Notes under the pieces: model-generated
Databases searched by the model: none
The model's input: only the letters and a program-made list of their open reading frames with translations
What the model was told of the DNA's origin: nothing
DNA from: Veillonella caviae
GTDB lineage: Bacteria > Bacillota > Negativicutes > Veillonellales > Veillonellaceae
DNA: 64,000 nucleotides
Assembly: GCF_003992125.1 (NCBI RefSeq)
Contig: NZ_RQUY01000001.1
Location: 49,327 to 113,326 of the forward strand
Direction of reading: 5' to 3'
Shown: positions 26,302 to 35,657 of the stretch, in pieces
Layout: every line of letters starts with the position of its first letter
Position numbering within the stretch: position 1 is the first letter of the stretch
Position numbers and translations under genes: made by a program

Positions 26302-26374
26302 AAAATTATAAAATGGACCCGTCCTATAGTTATTAATGTGATACTTATAACTATAATAGCAAAGTGGGATAGTA

Positions 26375-26491
26375 ATGAATAGTTATATAGTAGTGATAAC
26401 TTGTTTTGAAATAGGCTGTTGCGACTTGAGGAGTATCGACTATGGTTATGTTATCATTAAAAATAGAGAACCAATTTTCTTTCTGATTTAG
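26375..26491 (+). CDS. Possible 38-residue leader peptide
   Basis: An ATG-to-TAG frame lies between the G9 promoter and a terminator hairpin, whose 5' arm its 3' end overlaps. It encodes a short hydrophobic peptide with Cys residues (MNSYIVVITCFEIGCCDL at the start). The ribosome binding site is weak (GGGATAG). A translated leader overlapping a terminator would fit attenuation, but chance is quite possible. Confidence 0.2.
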   Translation: MNSYIVVITCFEIGCCDLRSIDYGYVIIKNREPIFFLI

Positions 26492-26531
26492 CTTGGTAAC
26501 TTAATCATAAAGAAGATTGGTTCTCTTTTTA
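26465..26531 (+). terminator. Terminator between the G9 promoter and the adhesin gene
   Basis: AGAGAACCAA (26465-26474) pairs perfectly with TTGGTTCTCT (26517-26526); the stem continues inward with TTCTTT/AAGAA and TGATT/AATCA. TTTTT follows. It must be bypassed if the adhesin is read from the G9 promoter; otherwise a separate promoter lies in the AT-rich 26535-26660. Confidence 0.85.
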
Positions 26532-26672
26532 TTAATTGAAAATAGTTTGCATAAACTATATTACATTACTATAAATTAATTATCATTATTATATTAATAG
26601 AATGAAAAGATTATTTAACAGTTAGTAATCTTTTACTCCGGGTCAAAAGTATTATTTTTAGAAAGGAGATTG

Positions 26673-26690
26673 AGTGATATATATATCACT
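26673..26690 (+). promoter_or_regulatory. AU-rich palindrome between ribosome binding site and adhesin start
   Basis: GAAAGGAGA (26661-26669) is a good Shine-Dalgarno sequence but lies 35 bases from ATG 26703. Between them is the perfect palindrome AGTGATATATATATCACT. Closer TTG/GTG starts run into stops after a few codons. Folding of the palindrome would shorten the distance, so it may control translation, possibly by temperature. Confidence 0.5.
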
Positions 26691-26702
26691 TAAAGATTAG
26701 TT

Positions 26703-29700
26703 ATGAATAAGATATATAAAGTTATTTGGAATAAAAATAAAAATTCTTATGATGTTGCTCCTGAAACAGCAAAAAATCAGGGAAAACAAAAATCGATAAT
26801 GGTGAATACAGGAAAATTTTTGGCTAAATCTTTTATAGTTGCATTAGCTGTTAGTATAATAGGAATTCCCATAGATGAATCAAAAGCAACAATAGCGATA
26901 AACTCTAATGGACGTATATCAGTATATAAAACGAATTCAGCTGGAGAGTATGTGGACAAATATGGATATGCAACAACAAATCCTGATGAGTATGTTTTAA
27001 TTGGGCGACAAGAGAACAATGCTGTTACAGTTAGTGGCAATATTAGAGGAACTTCATTAGCAACTGCAACAGGATATCGGTCGATTGCTATAGGAGAAAG
27101 TTCAAAGTCTAGTACTAACGATTCTTTGGCTATTGGTACATGGGCAGAAGCTGGTACAGATGGCGATGGTGCTATTGTTCCTAGCGCAACTGGTGCTGTT
27201 GCGATTGGATATAATTCAACTGCAAGTGCAATAGACGCGATTTCTTTAGGATCTTCAAGTAAGGCTGGTGGACAAAATTCCATATCATTAGGTTCTCAAT
27301 CAGCTGCTAATGGAGTTGGTTCAATATCTCTAGGCTCAAATGCAAACATTCAAGGTAGCACTTTTAACGGGGCTAAGGCAAATGATTCTTTTTCCATAGC
27401 TTTAGGAAGTAACAGTTCGGCAACTGGAGCCAGTTCAATCAGTATTGGATATGCAGCGACTTCTAATTCACAAAGTACTACACAATTGAGTGGTTATACA
27501 CAAGGAGCTACGTCAATTGGTTCGGCTTCATCTGCAATAGGCCGTCAATCCGTTGCTTTAGGTGCGGCTGCACAAGCAAAAGCAGAACAATCGACAGCTA
27601 TTGGGAATGATACAGTTGCTTCTGGTTTTGGCTCTATTTCTATTGGAGGCGATGATACTGGGTATAGTGCAGACAAAGATAAATCTAAGGTAAATGATCC
27701 ATATATCTATACTCAAACTACAGCTGTTGGTTATTTTAAGAAAAATTCTAGCAATCAGTTCAACTATGCGTATCGTCCATCTGTAGCTACTGGCGTTGGA
27801 GCGGTTACCATCGGTGTTCATAGCCAATCATTAAGTGATGGATCTACTGCAATTGGGGTATCCGCTACAGCTGGGGATGATGCAAATGGTGTACTTGATA
27901 CTCCTATTGTTACAGCTGCAAAAGAAGCTACCGCAGTAGGTGCATTTGCTCGTGCAAAAAGTTTAAACTCTACGGCGGTTGGACATAATGCCACAGCTCA
28001 AAATATAAAATCGACTAGTATAGGCAATGATGCAACAGCGACTGGGATACAAGCTGTTGCTATTGGTAATGCAACATTGGCTTCTGGCACATCTTCTGCA
28101 GCTATTGGAGATAATGCCATTGCTTCTAATGAGAATGCGATTTCTATAGGTACTAATGCACAAGCAACTGCAAAAAACTCAATCTCAATCGGTACAGGAA
28201 ATAAAGTAACTGGAGCTGGTTCTGGAGCTATTGGTGATCCTACTACTATTACCGGAACAAATTCTTATAGTTTAGGTAATGATAATACCATTCCAGATGA
28301 TAACTCTACGATTGTTGGTAATAATAATGTATTATCTCAAGGAAATAGTGGAAATAGTACATCTGATAATTCTCATATTATGGGGAATAATGTCAAAGTT
28401 CGTGGAGAAGGTGCTATTGCGATTGGTAATGGTGTAGTTACTGGTGATGCAAACTATGAAACGGGTAATGGAGCAACGGAAAATGTAATTGCAATCGGTA
28501 ATTCTTCGGTAGGAAATGGAGTTAGTACTTTGGCTATAGGCACATCTGCGAAGGCCTATGGGGAAAAAAGTATTGCTATCGGTGATAGTGCATTAAGTGC
28601 AAAAGACTCTGGAATGAAAGAAAATATAGCAATTGGTAGTGGTGCAAAGGTTAATAAAGGCTCTAATAGCATTGTATTAGGCACAGGGAGTTACTCGGAT
28701 GCGACTAATGGTTCATCTATTGCTATTGGTTTCGGCGCTAATGTAACATCAGCCACTGTGTCAGATGGTATTGCTATTGGTTCGAATGCATCCGTTGCTA
28801 ACACTAATGGTGGTGTGGCAATTGGTAAAAAAGCAATAACTACTAATTCTAATGGTGGCGAAGGATCTCCTATAGCAATTGGTGATAGTTCAGAAGCTAC
28901 AGGAACTCAATCAATTGCGATTGGTTATAATACGAAAGCATTGCATAATCAGATTGGTGAAACTGTGATTGGATCTAATGCAAATGCTACTGCTAATTAT
29001 GGAACTATTATAGGGTATGGTGCAAAAGGTTTAGGCAATCAAACTGATCAAACCGTAATAGGGCATAATGCGACTGCTTCAAATACTAGCCAATATGCAA
29101 CTGTGATTGGTTCTGGTGCTACAGCAACTAGAGAGTATTCAACTGTAATTGGTACAAATGCAAGCTCTACGACTGATGGAGGAGTAGCTATTGGATCAAA
29201 TAGCGTGTCTGATCGTCAAAACGGCGGTAATGGAGTGACAGATGTAACTAGAAATCCGTATATTCCTTCTACTGCAACTGAAGCACAGAAATCAGCAATC
29301 CAGTCCACTATTGGCACTACTGGTGCAGTTAGTGTTGGGTCTGATACTGTAAAACGCCAAATTATTAATGTAGCTGCAGGTTCTGCTGATTCGGATGCTG
29401 TTAATGTGGCACAATTAAAAGCTGCAGTATCTACTGTAAGTTCAGATACTACGGCAGCAAAGACAACGGTAACATCAAAGAATAACACCGTATCTATTAT
29501 ACCGAGCATAGAGCAAGATGGGCATACAAATTATGATTTATCTGTTAAGACAGACGGAGCAACTATCACAACAACTGATGGTACAACTTCAACGGCAGGA
29601 GTAACTGCATTGGTAACTCCAGGTAGTACAGTAACCATTGCTGGTGGTAAAAATATTTCGGTTGCTCAAACAAATAATGTTATTACTGTTAATACAGCAG

Positions 29701-32700
29701 ATAATGTTGTTACAACTGATACAGATAAATACGTAACAGCAGGTACAGCAACATACAACCGAGATGGTAGCGGCACAGCCACATTAACTGGTACTAATGG
29801 GCTAACAGCGACAGTCACAGGTTTAAAAAATACTATAGTTACTAGTGGTACCGTATCTTATGATACAACTGGAGCAGGTACAGGTACGATTACTAACAAT
29901 GACGGTACAACTGCTAGTATCACTGGTTTAGCTAATAATTACGTAGTATCTGCAACACCGTCTACCGATGGCAAAACAGTTACCTTAACTCGTAATGATG
30001 GTAGCGAGGTAGCTATTGACTTAACCAATACGATTACTAAGGTTACAGACACAGCAGCAACTAATGCGGCCAATAAAGATTTTAAATTAGTGAAAAATCC
30101 AAATAATGCGGCAGATGGTTCTTATTCTGTAGCAGCAGATGGAAGTGTAACGTTAACGGTAGCAAATAATGCTGGTGAGACACAGACTGTTACCATCAAA
30201 GATATTGCGTCTAAAACAGATGGGTTAACCTTTACTGGTAATTCTGGTAGTACAGGCTTAAAAGCATTAGGTTCCTCCATTGCAGTAACAGGTACCAATG
30301 GTATTACTACAACAGCTACTGAAGAGGGCATTACGATTAATGGATCCGGTTTAGCCGATACGAATTTGTCTAACATTACCAATGCAGGGAACACAGTCAT
30401 CAGTAATATTGCTAATAAATCAGTAGCGATTACAAAGGGTACGAATGTATCGAGCGTGGAAAGTCAAACTGTGAAGAATGCAGATGGCACATCTACAACG
30501 ACGTATACCATTAATGCAGATGGCACAACTGTATCTGGTTCTGAGGCTGTAACAGTGACACCTGGTGTTAAAAATACGAATAATGTAACTGATTATAAAG
30601 TGGATTTGAGTCAATCCTCGAAAGATAGCTTGACAAAAGCTGACACAGCGATTCAAGAAATAAAAACTCAAATCGATGGTACTGATGTAAAAACAGTAAC
30701 AAAAACAGATAATGCAGTTAACTTTATTACTGGAGATAATATTGAATTAACACCAGAGCATGGTGGCATTAAAGTAGCGTTAGCAAAAGATTTAACTGGT
30801 TTAAATAGTGTGATGTCCAAAACTATTACAGGTGGTACTGTTGTTATTGGATCTGGTAGTAATACAACGACATTGACAAGTAATGCAGATGGATTAGATG
30901 TAGGTGGTGACAAAATCACCAACGTGGCACCAGGTGTAGCCGGTACTGATGCTGTGAATGTAAAACAATTGAATACTACGGTGGCAACAGCTAAAACAGA
31001 GGTAAAAGCTGGTGATAATGTAAATGTTGTGAAAACAGCTGGTTCAGCTGGCAATGATATATATACAGTTAGTGCAGATTTAAGTGGTTTAGGTACCATG
31101 AGTAGTTTTACAGCTACAAGTAATGGCTCAACTGATGCTATTAAATCGGGCAGTATCCAAGATACTGATGTAGTAAACTTTGTGAATGGTACTAATACAA
31201 CGGCTGATACGACTGTGAAAGCAGATGGCTCTGGCATTGATGTAACGTACAATTTAAATAAAGATTTAACAGGTATTACATCGATTTCCAATGGCGGCAC
31301 GAAAATTACAGTAGGCGATACAACAAGTCCGACAAGTAATACGGTCAACTTTGGTGGCGCTACGATTACTAATGTGACACCAGGTATCAATCCTGGTGAT
31401 GTAGCTACAGTAGGTCAGTTGTCTAAAGTAGCAGCAGGTACGAATGTAGTTAATGTGACGACAACAGAAGATTCAGAAACAAAAGCCACAATATATACGG
31501 TTAATGCAAAAGGTACAACCGCATCTGCTGGTAGTACAGCGGTTACAGTAAAAGCAGGTATTGCAGATACTAATAATGTAACTGATTATAAAGTGGATTT
31601 GAGTCAAGCCTCGAAAGACAGTTTGATGAAAGCTGATACAGCGATTCAAGAAATAAAAACTCAAATCGATGGTACTGATGTGAAAACATTAACAAAAGAT
31701 AATAATAGTGCTAATTTTGTATCTGGTCATAACATCGAATTAACATCTGACAATGGTGCTATTAAAATTGCTACCACAGCTAATGCATCGTATACAACAG
31801 TCACAGCAGGTAATACAACAAATAATACCACTATTTCTGGTGACTCCATTATGTTTAAAAATGGTGATACTACCAATACCATCACGATTAAAGAAGGCGA
31901 TAGAAATGTAAATGGAGACATTATTAATCGAGTGACATATACGACTACTAATCCTGATGGTTCTACGCACACTCAACAAGGTGCTACGTTGGAAGATGGT
32001 TTATTGTTCGGTGGCGATGATAATGCGACTAACACAGTAACGAGAAAATTAAATCAACAATTAAACATCTTAGGCGGTGCTACCGATGTGACAAAGAATA
32101 ATATCGGTGTGAAGTACAACGATGAAAATTCTTTGATTGTTCAGTTAGCGAAAAATATTAACTTAGGCAATGATGGATCTGTTACAACCGGAAATACTGT
32201 TGTTAATAATGGCGGTGTCACAGTAAAAGATGGTAACAGCACAATTACATTATCCCAAACTGGTTTAACTACAACAGATGGCAATAAAACGGTAAGTGTT
32301 ACATCAGGTGGCTTAAATAACGGTGGTAATACCATTACTAATGTAGCGTCTGGTAATGTTACTAACACAGATGCAGATAATACCAATGCAGCAAATATTG
32401 GTGATGTGAAAGCTGCGGTTCAAAAAGCTGGTGATACTATTGTCAAGACTGGTACAAAATACCAAGGTGATAATACAGCAGTAACAGTTACACGCGAGTT
32501 AGGTGAAACTTTAAGTGTTGTTGGTGGTGCTACAGGTACATTATCTGATAATAATATTGGTGTTACTGGCGATGCAAATGGTTCTTTAAAACTTCAATTA
32601 GCTAAAGATATTACTGGCTTAACTAGTGTAACGACAACTGATGCAGCGGGTAATACGAATGTAATGAATGGCGCAGGTAATACAATTGCGAATGCGGTAG

Positions 32701-34694
32701 GTGATAAAACAGAAGTAACAGCCGGTAACATTACGACAACTAATGCAGCAGGTGATACGAATGTAATGAATGGCGCAGGTAACACAATTACGAATGCGGC
32801 AGGTGATAAAACAGAAGTAACAGCTGGTAACATTACGACAACTGATACAGCGGGTAATAAAACGACAATTAATGGTGACACTATTACAACAAAAAATGCA
32901 GCTGGCAATACGACAATTGTCAATGGTGCAGGTGTGACGATTAAAAATGGTGTTAATGATGTTACATTAACTAAAGATGGCCTTAATAATGGTAATAACC
33001 AAATTACTAATGTAGCTAGTGGTGGAGATACTAATACAAATGCGGCTAATATAGGTGATGTAAAACGTATTGCTGGTGATACAGTAACTAATGAATTGGC
33101 TAAGAAAACATTTGGTTTAACGGCTGATGATGGTAATAGTGCTACTAATACCTTTGATAAAACAGTCGGTCTTAAAGGTGATGGACAAAACATTTCCACA
33201 TCTGTTAATGGTACTGATGTAATTGTTACAATGGGAAAAGATTTAGCAGTTAACACAATTACAGCTGGTAAAGCAGGTGCTAATGGTACTGATGGTACTG
33301 TTGCTGTTAATGGTAAAGATGGATCTAGTGTTGTATTAAATGGCAAAAATGGTTCTATTGGTTTAGCTGGTTCTGACGGTAAAACAACAACGATTTCTAC
33401 TGGATCTGATGATGTTGGAGTCAATGGTGATAATGGTACAAGCCGTATTATTTATACCGATAAAGATGGTAGTTCACAAAAAGTGGCGACTATGAATGAT
33501 GGCATTAAATATGCTGGTGATATTGGTACAGTATCTACTAAATTGAACAAAACAACTAAAATTGTTGGTGAAAGTGCTGGTAAAGCGTTAACTGATAGTA
33601 ATATCGGCGTTGTAGCAACACAAGATGGTGATAATGCTAAGCTTGTTGTGAAATTAGCCAAAGAATTAACAGGCCTTGATTCTGTGTCGGCGAATACTTT
33701 CACAGCAGGTGATACAACTGTATCTACAGATGGTATAACTATCAATAATGGTCCTTCTGTCACTAAAACAGGTATTGATGCCGGTGGACAAACAATTACT
33801 AATGTGGCGGCTGGTGTGAATGGTAATGATGCTGTTAACGTAAATCAATTAAATGAGGCCGTGAAGAATAGTAAGGGTTCTTGGAAAATTGATAATAATG
33901 GTTCCAATGTAAAAGAAATCAATAGTGACGCAAATTCTGTTGATTTTGTAAATGGTAATAATACGACAGTATCTGTCACTGGCACATCAACTGGAGCAAA
34001 AGTAAAAGTTGATTTAGCTAATAAAGTAACTATTGGTGATACTACTAATGGTGCACCCGTTACTATTAATGGTAATACTGGTACAGTTAGTGGCTTAACT
34101 AACAAAACGATTAACTATGAAGGATTCGCAGATGGTTCTGGTAGATCTGCTACGGAAGAACAAGTAGTGGAAGCAGCAAATGTAATCCAACAAAATGTGA
34201 ATCGTCAAATTGATGGAGTGCGTGGTGCAGTTGCAGACGCTGGTGCTAATGCAGCGGCAATGGCAGCGTTAAAACCAATGCAATATGATCCAATGGAACC
34301 AACACAAGTGATGATTGGTGCTGGCGGATATAAAGGCTCTCATGCGGTAGCAATGGGTGTGGCACATTATAAAAATGAATCTACAATGTTCCATGCTGGT
34401 GTATCTGTAGGCGCTCATGACAATATGTATAATGTTGGTGTCACTTGGAAATTCGGTTCTCGTGATGAAGAAACTGCGATTCCTGATCGTTACAAAGCGG
34501 GCCCAATTAGTTCTGTCTATGTAATGCAAGACGAAATGTCTGCAGTGAAAGCTCAAAATGCCTTATTGTTATCTGAAAATAAAGTACAAAAGGATAAATT
34601 GGCAGAACAAGACTCTAAATTAGCTACACAAGAAGATCGTATTGAAAAATTGCAAATGCAAATTGATGCATTAATGGCTAAATTGGGTATGTAA
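26703..34694 (+). CDS. Giant trimeric autotransporter adhesin (YadA/Hag-like)
   Basis: 2,663 residues. The N-terminus is an ESPR-type extended signal peptide (MNKIYKVIWNKNKNSY, then a basic stretch and a hydrophobic core to about residue 62). A YadA-like head follows, with dozens of SIAIG/AIGNNA-type repeats (about 90-870), then HANS/KG-like necks (INVAAGSADSDAVNVAQLKA) and a long Thr/Asn/Gly-rich stalk. The YadA anchor includes NAAAMAALKPM and ends in VTWKFG at about residue 2585; 78 more residues, largely coiled coil, follow, which is unusual. Surface attachment or coaggregation is the known family role. Control by the G9 promoter is likely. A secreted partner gene follows 18 bases later. 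Confidence 0.93.
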   Translation: MNKIYKVIWNKNKNSYDVAPETAKNQGKQKSIMVNTGKFLAKSFIVALAVSIIGIPIDESKATIAINSNGRISVYKTNSAGEYVDKYGYATTNPDEYVLIGRQENNAVTVSGNIRGTSLATATGYRSIAIGESSKSSTNDSLAIGTWAEAGTDGDGAIVPSATGAVAIGYNSTASAIDAISLGSSSKAGGQNSISLGSQSAANGVGSISLGSNANIQGSTFNGAKANDSFSIALGSNSSATGASSISIGYAATSNSQSTTQLSGYTQGATSIGSASSAIGRQSVALGAAAQAKAEQSTAIGNDTVASGFGSISIGGDDTGYSADKDKSKVNDPYIYTQTTAVGYFKKNSSNQFNYAYRPSVATGVGAVTIGVHSQSLSDGSTAIGVSATAGDDANGVLDTPIVTAAKEATAVGAFARAKSLNSTAVGHNATAQNIKSTSIGNDATATGIQAVAIGNATLASGTSSAAIGDNAIASNENAISIGTNAQATAKNSISIGTGNKVTGAGSGAIGDPTTITGTNSYSLGNDNTIPDDNSTIVGNNNVLSQGNSGNSTSDNSHIMGNNVKVRGEGAIAIGNGVVTGDANYETGNGATENVIAIGNSSVGNGVSTLAIGTSAKAYGEKSIAIGDSALSAKDSGMKENIAIGSGAKVNKGSNSIVLGTGSYSDATNGSSIAIGFGANVTSATVSDGIAIGSNASVANTNGGVAIGKKAITTNSNGGEGSPIAIGDSSEATGTQSIAIGYNTKALHNQIGETVIGSNANATANYGTIIGYGAKGLGNQTDQTVIGHNATASNTSQYATVIGSGATATREYSTVIGTNASSTTDGGVAIGSNSVSDRQNGGNGVTDVTRNPYIPSTATEAQKSAIQSTIGTTGAVSVGSDTVKRQIINVAAGSADSDAVNVAQLKAAVSTVSSDTTAAKTTVTSKNNTVSIIPSIEQDGHTNYDLSVKTDGATITTTDGTTSTAGVTALVTPGSTVTIAGGKNISVAQTNNVITVNTADNVVTTDTDKYVTAGTATYNRDGSGTATLTGTNGLTATVTGLKNTIVTSGTVSYDTTGAGTGTITNNDGTTASITGLANNYVVSATPSTDGKTVTLTRNDGSEVAIDLTNTITKVTDTAATNAANKDFKLVKNPNNAADGSYSVAADGSVTLTVANNAGETQTVTIKDIASKTDGLTFTGNSGSTGLKALGSSIAVTGTNGITTTATEEGITINGSGLADTNLSNITNAGNTVISNIANKSVAITKGTNVSSVESQTVKNADGTSTTTYTINADGTTVSGSEAVTVTPGVKNTNNVTDYKVDLSQSSKDSLTKADTAIQEIKTQIDGTDVKTVTKTDNAVNFITGDNIELTPEHGGIKVALAKDLTGLNSVMSKTITGGTVVIGSGSNTTTLTSNADGLDVGGDKITNVAPGVAGTDAVNVKQLNTTVATAKTEVKAGDNVNVVKTAGSAGNDIYTVSADLSGLGTMSSFTATSNGSTDAIKSGSIQDTDVVNFVNGTNTTADTTVKADGSGIDVTYNLNKDLTGITSISNGGTKITVGDTTSPTSNTVNFGGATITNVTPGINPGDVATVGQLSKVAAGTNVVNVTTTEDSETKATIYTVNAKGTTASAGSTAVTVKAGIADTNNVTDYKVDLSQASKDSLMKADTAIQEIKTQIDGTDVKTLTKDNNSANFVSGHNIELTSDNGAIKIATTANASYTTVTAGNTTNNTTISGDSIMFKNGDTTNTITIKEGDRNVNGDIINRVTYTTTNPDGSTHTQQGATLEDGLLFGGDDNATNTVTRKLNQQLNILGGATDVTKNNIGVKYNDENSLIVQLAKNINLGNDGSVTTGNTVVNNGGVTVKDGNSTITLSQTGLTTTDGNKTVSVTSGGLNNGGNTITNVASGNVTNTDADNTNAANIGDVKAAVQKAGDTIVKTGTKYQGDNTAVTVTRELGETLSVVGGATGTLSDNNIGVTGDANGSLKLQLAKDITGLTSVTTTDAAGNTNVMNGAGNTIANAVGDKTEVTAGNITTTNAAGDTNVMNGAGNTITNAAGDKTEVTAGNITTTDTAGNKTTINGDTITTKNAAGNTTIVNGAGVTIKNGVNDVTLTKDGLNNGNNQITNVASGGDTNTNAANIGDVKRIAGDTVTNELAKKTFGLTADDGNSATNTFDKTVGLKGDGQNISTSVNGTDVIVTMGKDLAVNTITAGKAGANGTDGTVAVNGKDGSSVVLNGKNGSIGLAGSDGKTTTISTGSDDVGVNGDNGTSRIIYTDKDGSSQKVATMNDGIKYAGDIGTVSTKLNKTTKIVGESAGKALTDSNIGVVATQDGDNAKLVVKLAKELTGLDSVSANTFTAGDTTVSTDGITINNGPSVTKTGIDAGGQTITNVAAGVNGNDAVNVNQLNEAVKNSKGSWKIDNNGSNVKEINSDANSVDFVNGNNTTVSVTGTSTGAKVKVDLANKVTIGDTTNGAPVTINGNTGTVSGLTNKTINYEGFADGSGRSATEEQVVEAANVIQQNVNRQIDGVRGAVADAGANAAAMAALKPMQYDPMEPTQVMIGAGGYKGSHAVAMGVAHYKNESTMFHAGVSVGAHDNMYNVGVTWKFGSRDEETAIPDRYKAGPISSVYVMQDEMSAVKAQNALLLSENKVQKDKLAEQDSKLATQEDRIEKLQMQIDALMAKLGM
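30581..31681 (+). repeat. Two 108-bp direct repeats in the adhesin stalk
   Basis: Bases 30581-30688 and 31574-31681 are nearly identical (NNVTDYKVDLSQ..SKDSL.KADTAIQEIKTQIDGTDV). They are 993 bases apart, exactly 331 codons, so recombination between them would delete or duplicate stalk in frame. Confidence 0.85.
32631..32834 (+). repeat. Tandem 102-bp (34-residue) repeats in the adhesin stalk
   Basis: Two near-identical units start at 32631 and 32733, and a diverging third at 32835. The unit carries NVMNGAGNTI and GDKTEVTAGNI. The unit length is a multiple of three, so copy changes keep the frame. Confidence 0.88.
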
Positions 34695-34712
34695 GAGAGG
34701 AGTGACATAGAT

Positions 34713-35459
34713 ATGAAACAATATACAGTATTAGTAACAGCTATATTACTTTCATTATGTATGCCAACTGCCATGGCTGAACGTGATGTATTGTTAGAAG
34801 CCAACCCTGCTACGGCAGTGGTTGGTACTAACGATTACTTGATGCAAGCTGTGCGACCTGAAACGGCAGACATGATTCACCAATTTGCACAGCAATGGTC
34901 GAATGCAAGAGCGGCGGTAGCTTTAGCTGAAAGTCATCGTCAATCTGGCGAACTGACAAAAGAGGATTTAGCTTGGCTAGAAATTACAAAGGAAGATAAG
35001 ATGAAGAATCATCGTCATTCCTATGCAGCCTTGTTAGAAAATCATTTGTTAGGTCGTGTTCATTTCTACGAACGATCCCATAATTGGAATGGTGAGAATG
35101 AAAATGACAATGAATACCGCTACTTCACATATCCAGGCGCACATAATCAAGGTACCGATAAGTATACCAATAGCTATGGCTTTAATGTATTACGTACTAT
35201 GGCTGATACCATGAGTAATTCCATATATGAAGTGGAGCAAAGTGGTCTAGTAGGAGCAGACTTTGTTAATGAAGTAGAAACACGGATGATTTCGATTATG
35301 GAAAAAACACAATCCACTGTGCAAAACGATGAATTGCGTTACTATGTCAATCAGACCGTTTGGTTTGCGACGAAACAAACAATAAAAGAACGGATGAATC
35401 GAGAACCATCTACACCAGTTAATAAAGAAGTCAATTTAAAGAGAGACATACAAAAATAA
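34713..35459 (+). CDS. Secreted/periplasmic protein of unknown function, partner of the adhesin
   Basis: 248 residues with a clear signal peptide (MKQYTVLVTAILLSLCMPTAMA, cleavage after AMA). The mature protein is helical and charged, with RVHFYERSHNWNGENENDNEYRYF around residues 111-134 and no lipobox or membrane span. I recognise no family. It starts 18 bases after the adhesin stop behind GAGAGGAG and is followed by a terminator, so the two form one operon. A periplasmic chaperone or assembly role for the trimeric adhesin is inferred, by analogy with accessory proteins such as SadB/TpgA, which it does not visibly resemble. Confidence 0.7.
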   Translation: MKQYTVLVTAILLSLCMPTAMAERDVLLEANPATAVVGTNDYLMQAVRPETADMIHQFAQQWSNARAAVALAESHRQSGELTKEDLAWLEITKEDKMKNHRHSYAALLENHLLGRVHFYERSHNWNGENENDNEYRYFTYPGAHNQGTDKYTNSYGFNVLRTMADTMSNSIYEVEQSGLVGADFVNEVETRMISIMEKTQSTVQNDELRYYVNQTVWFATKQTIKERMNREPSTPVNKEVNLKRDIQK

Positions 35460-35497
35460 TATTTAATTTTTTCTTTTGAGTGGCTGTAACAAAATAG

Positions 35498-35531
35498 AAA
35501 ATAGGACGGATTGATCCCGTCCTATTTTTTA
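35498..35531 (+). terminator. Terminator of the adhesin operon
   Basis: AAATAGGACGG pairs with CCGTCCTATTT, followed by a run of T. Confidence 0.93.
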
Positions 35532-35657
35532 TTTCTCCTTGATGTAGTGTATAATAAGAGCGGTTATTATGTTAACCAATAAAGGGATTAGAAAAGCGCC
35601 TATTGAGGTAGGCACTTTCTTATATAGAAAATATGAATGATAAGAAGGAGTATCAAC

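Noticed and set aside
30668..31390. 240-codon minus-strand frame opposite the adhesin
   Set aside because: A shadow of the repetitive, low-stop Thr/Asn/Gly codon pattern; no ribosome binding site and no protein-like motifs. The same applies to the minus frame at 32594-33424 and other long minus frames in the gene.
27050..34100. CRISPR-like periodic repeats in the adhesin gene
   Set aside because: The periodicity comes from in-frame protein repeats (SIAIG head repeats and stalk units), with no constant direct repeats and spacers. No CRISPR array is seen anywhere in the window.
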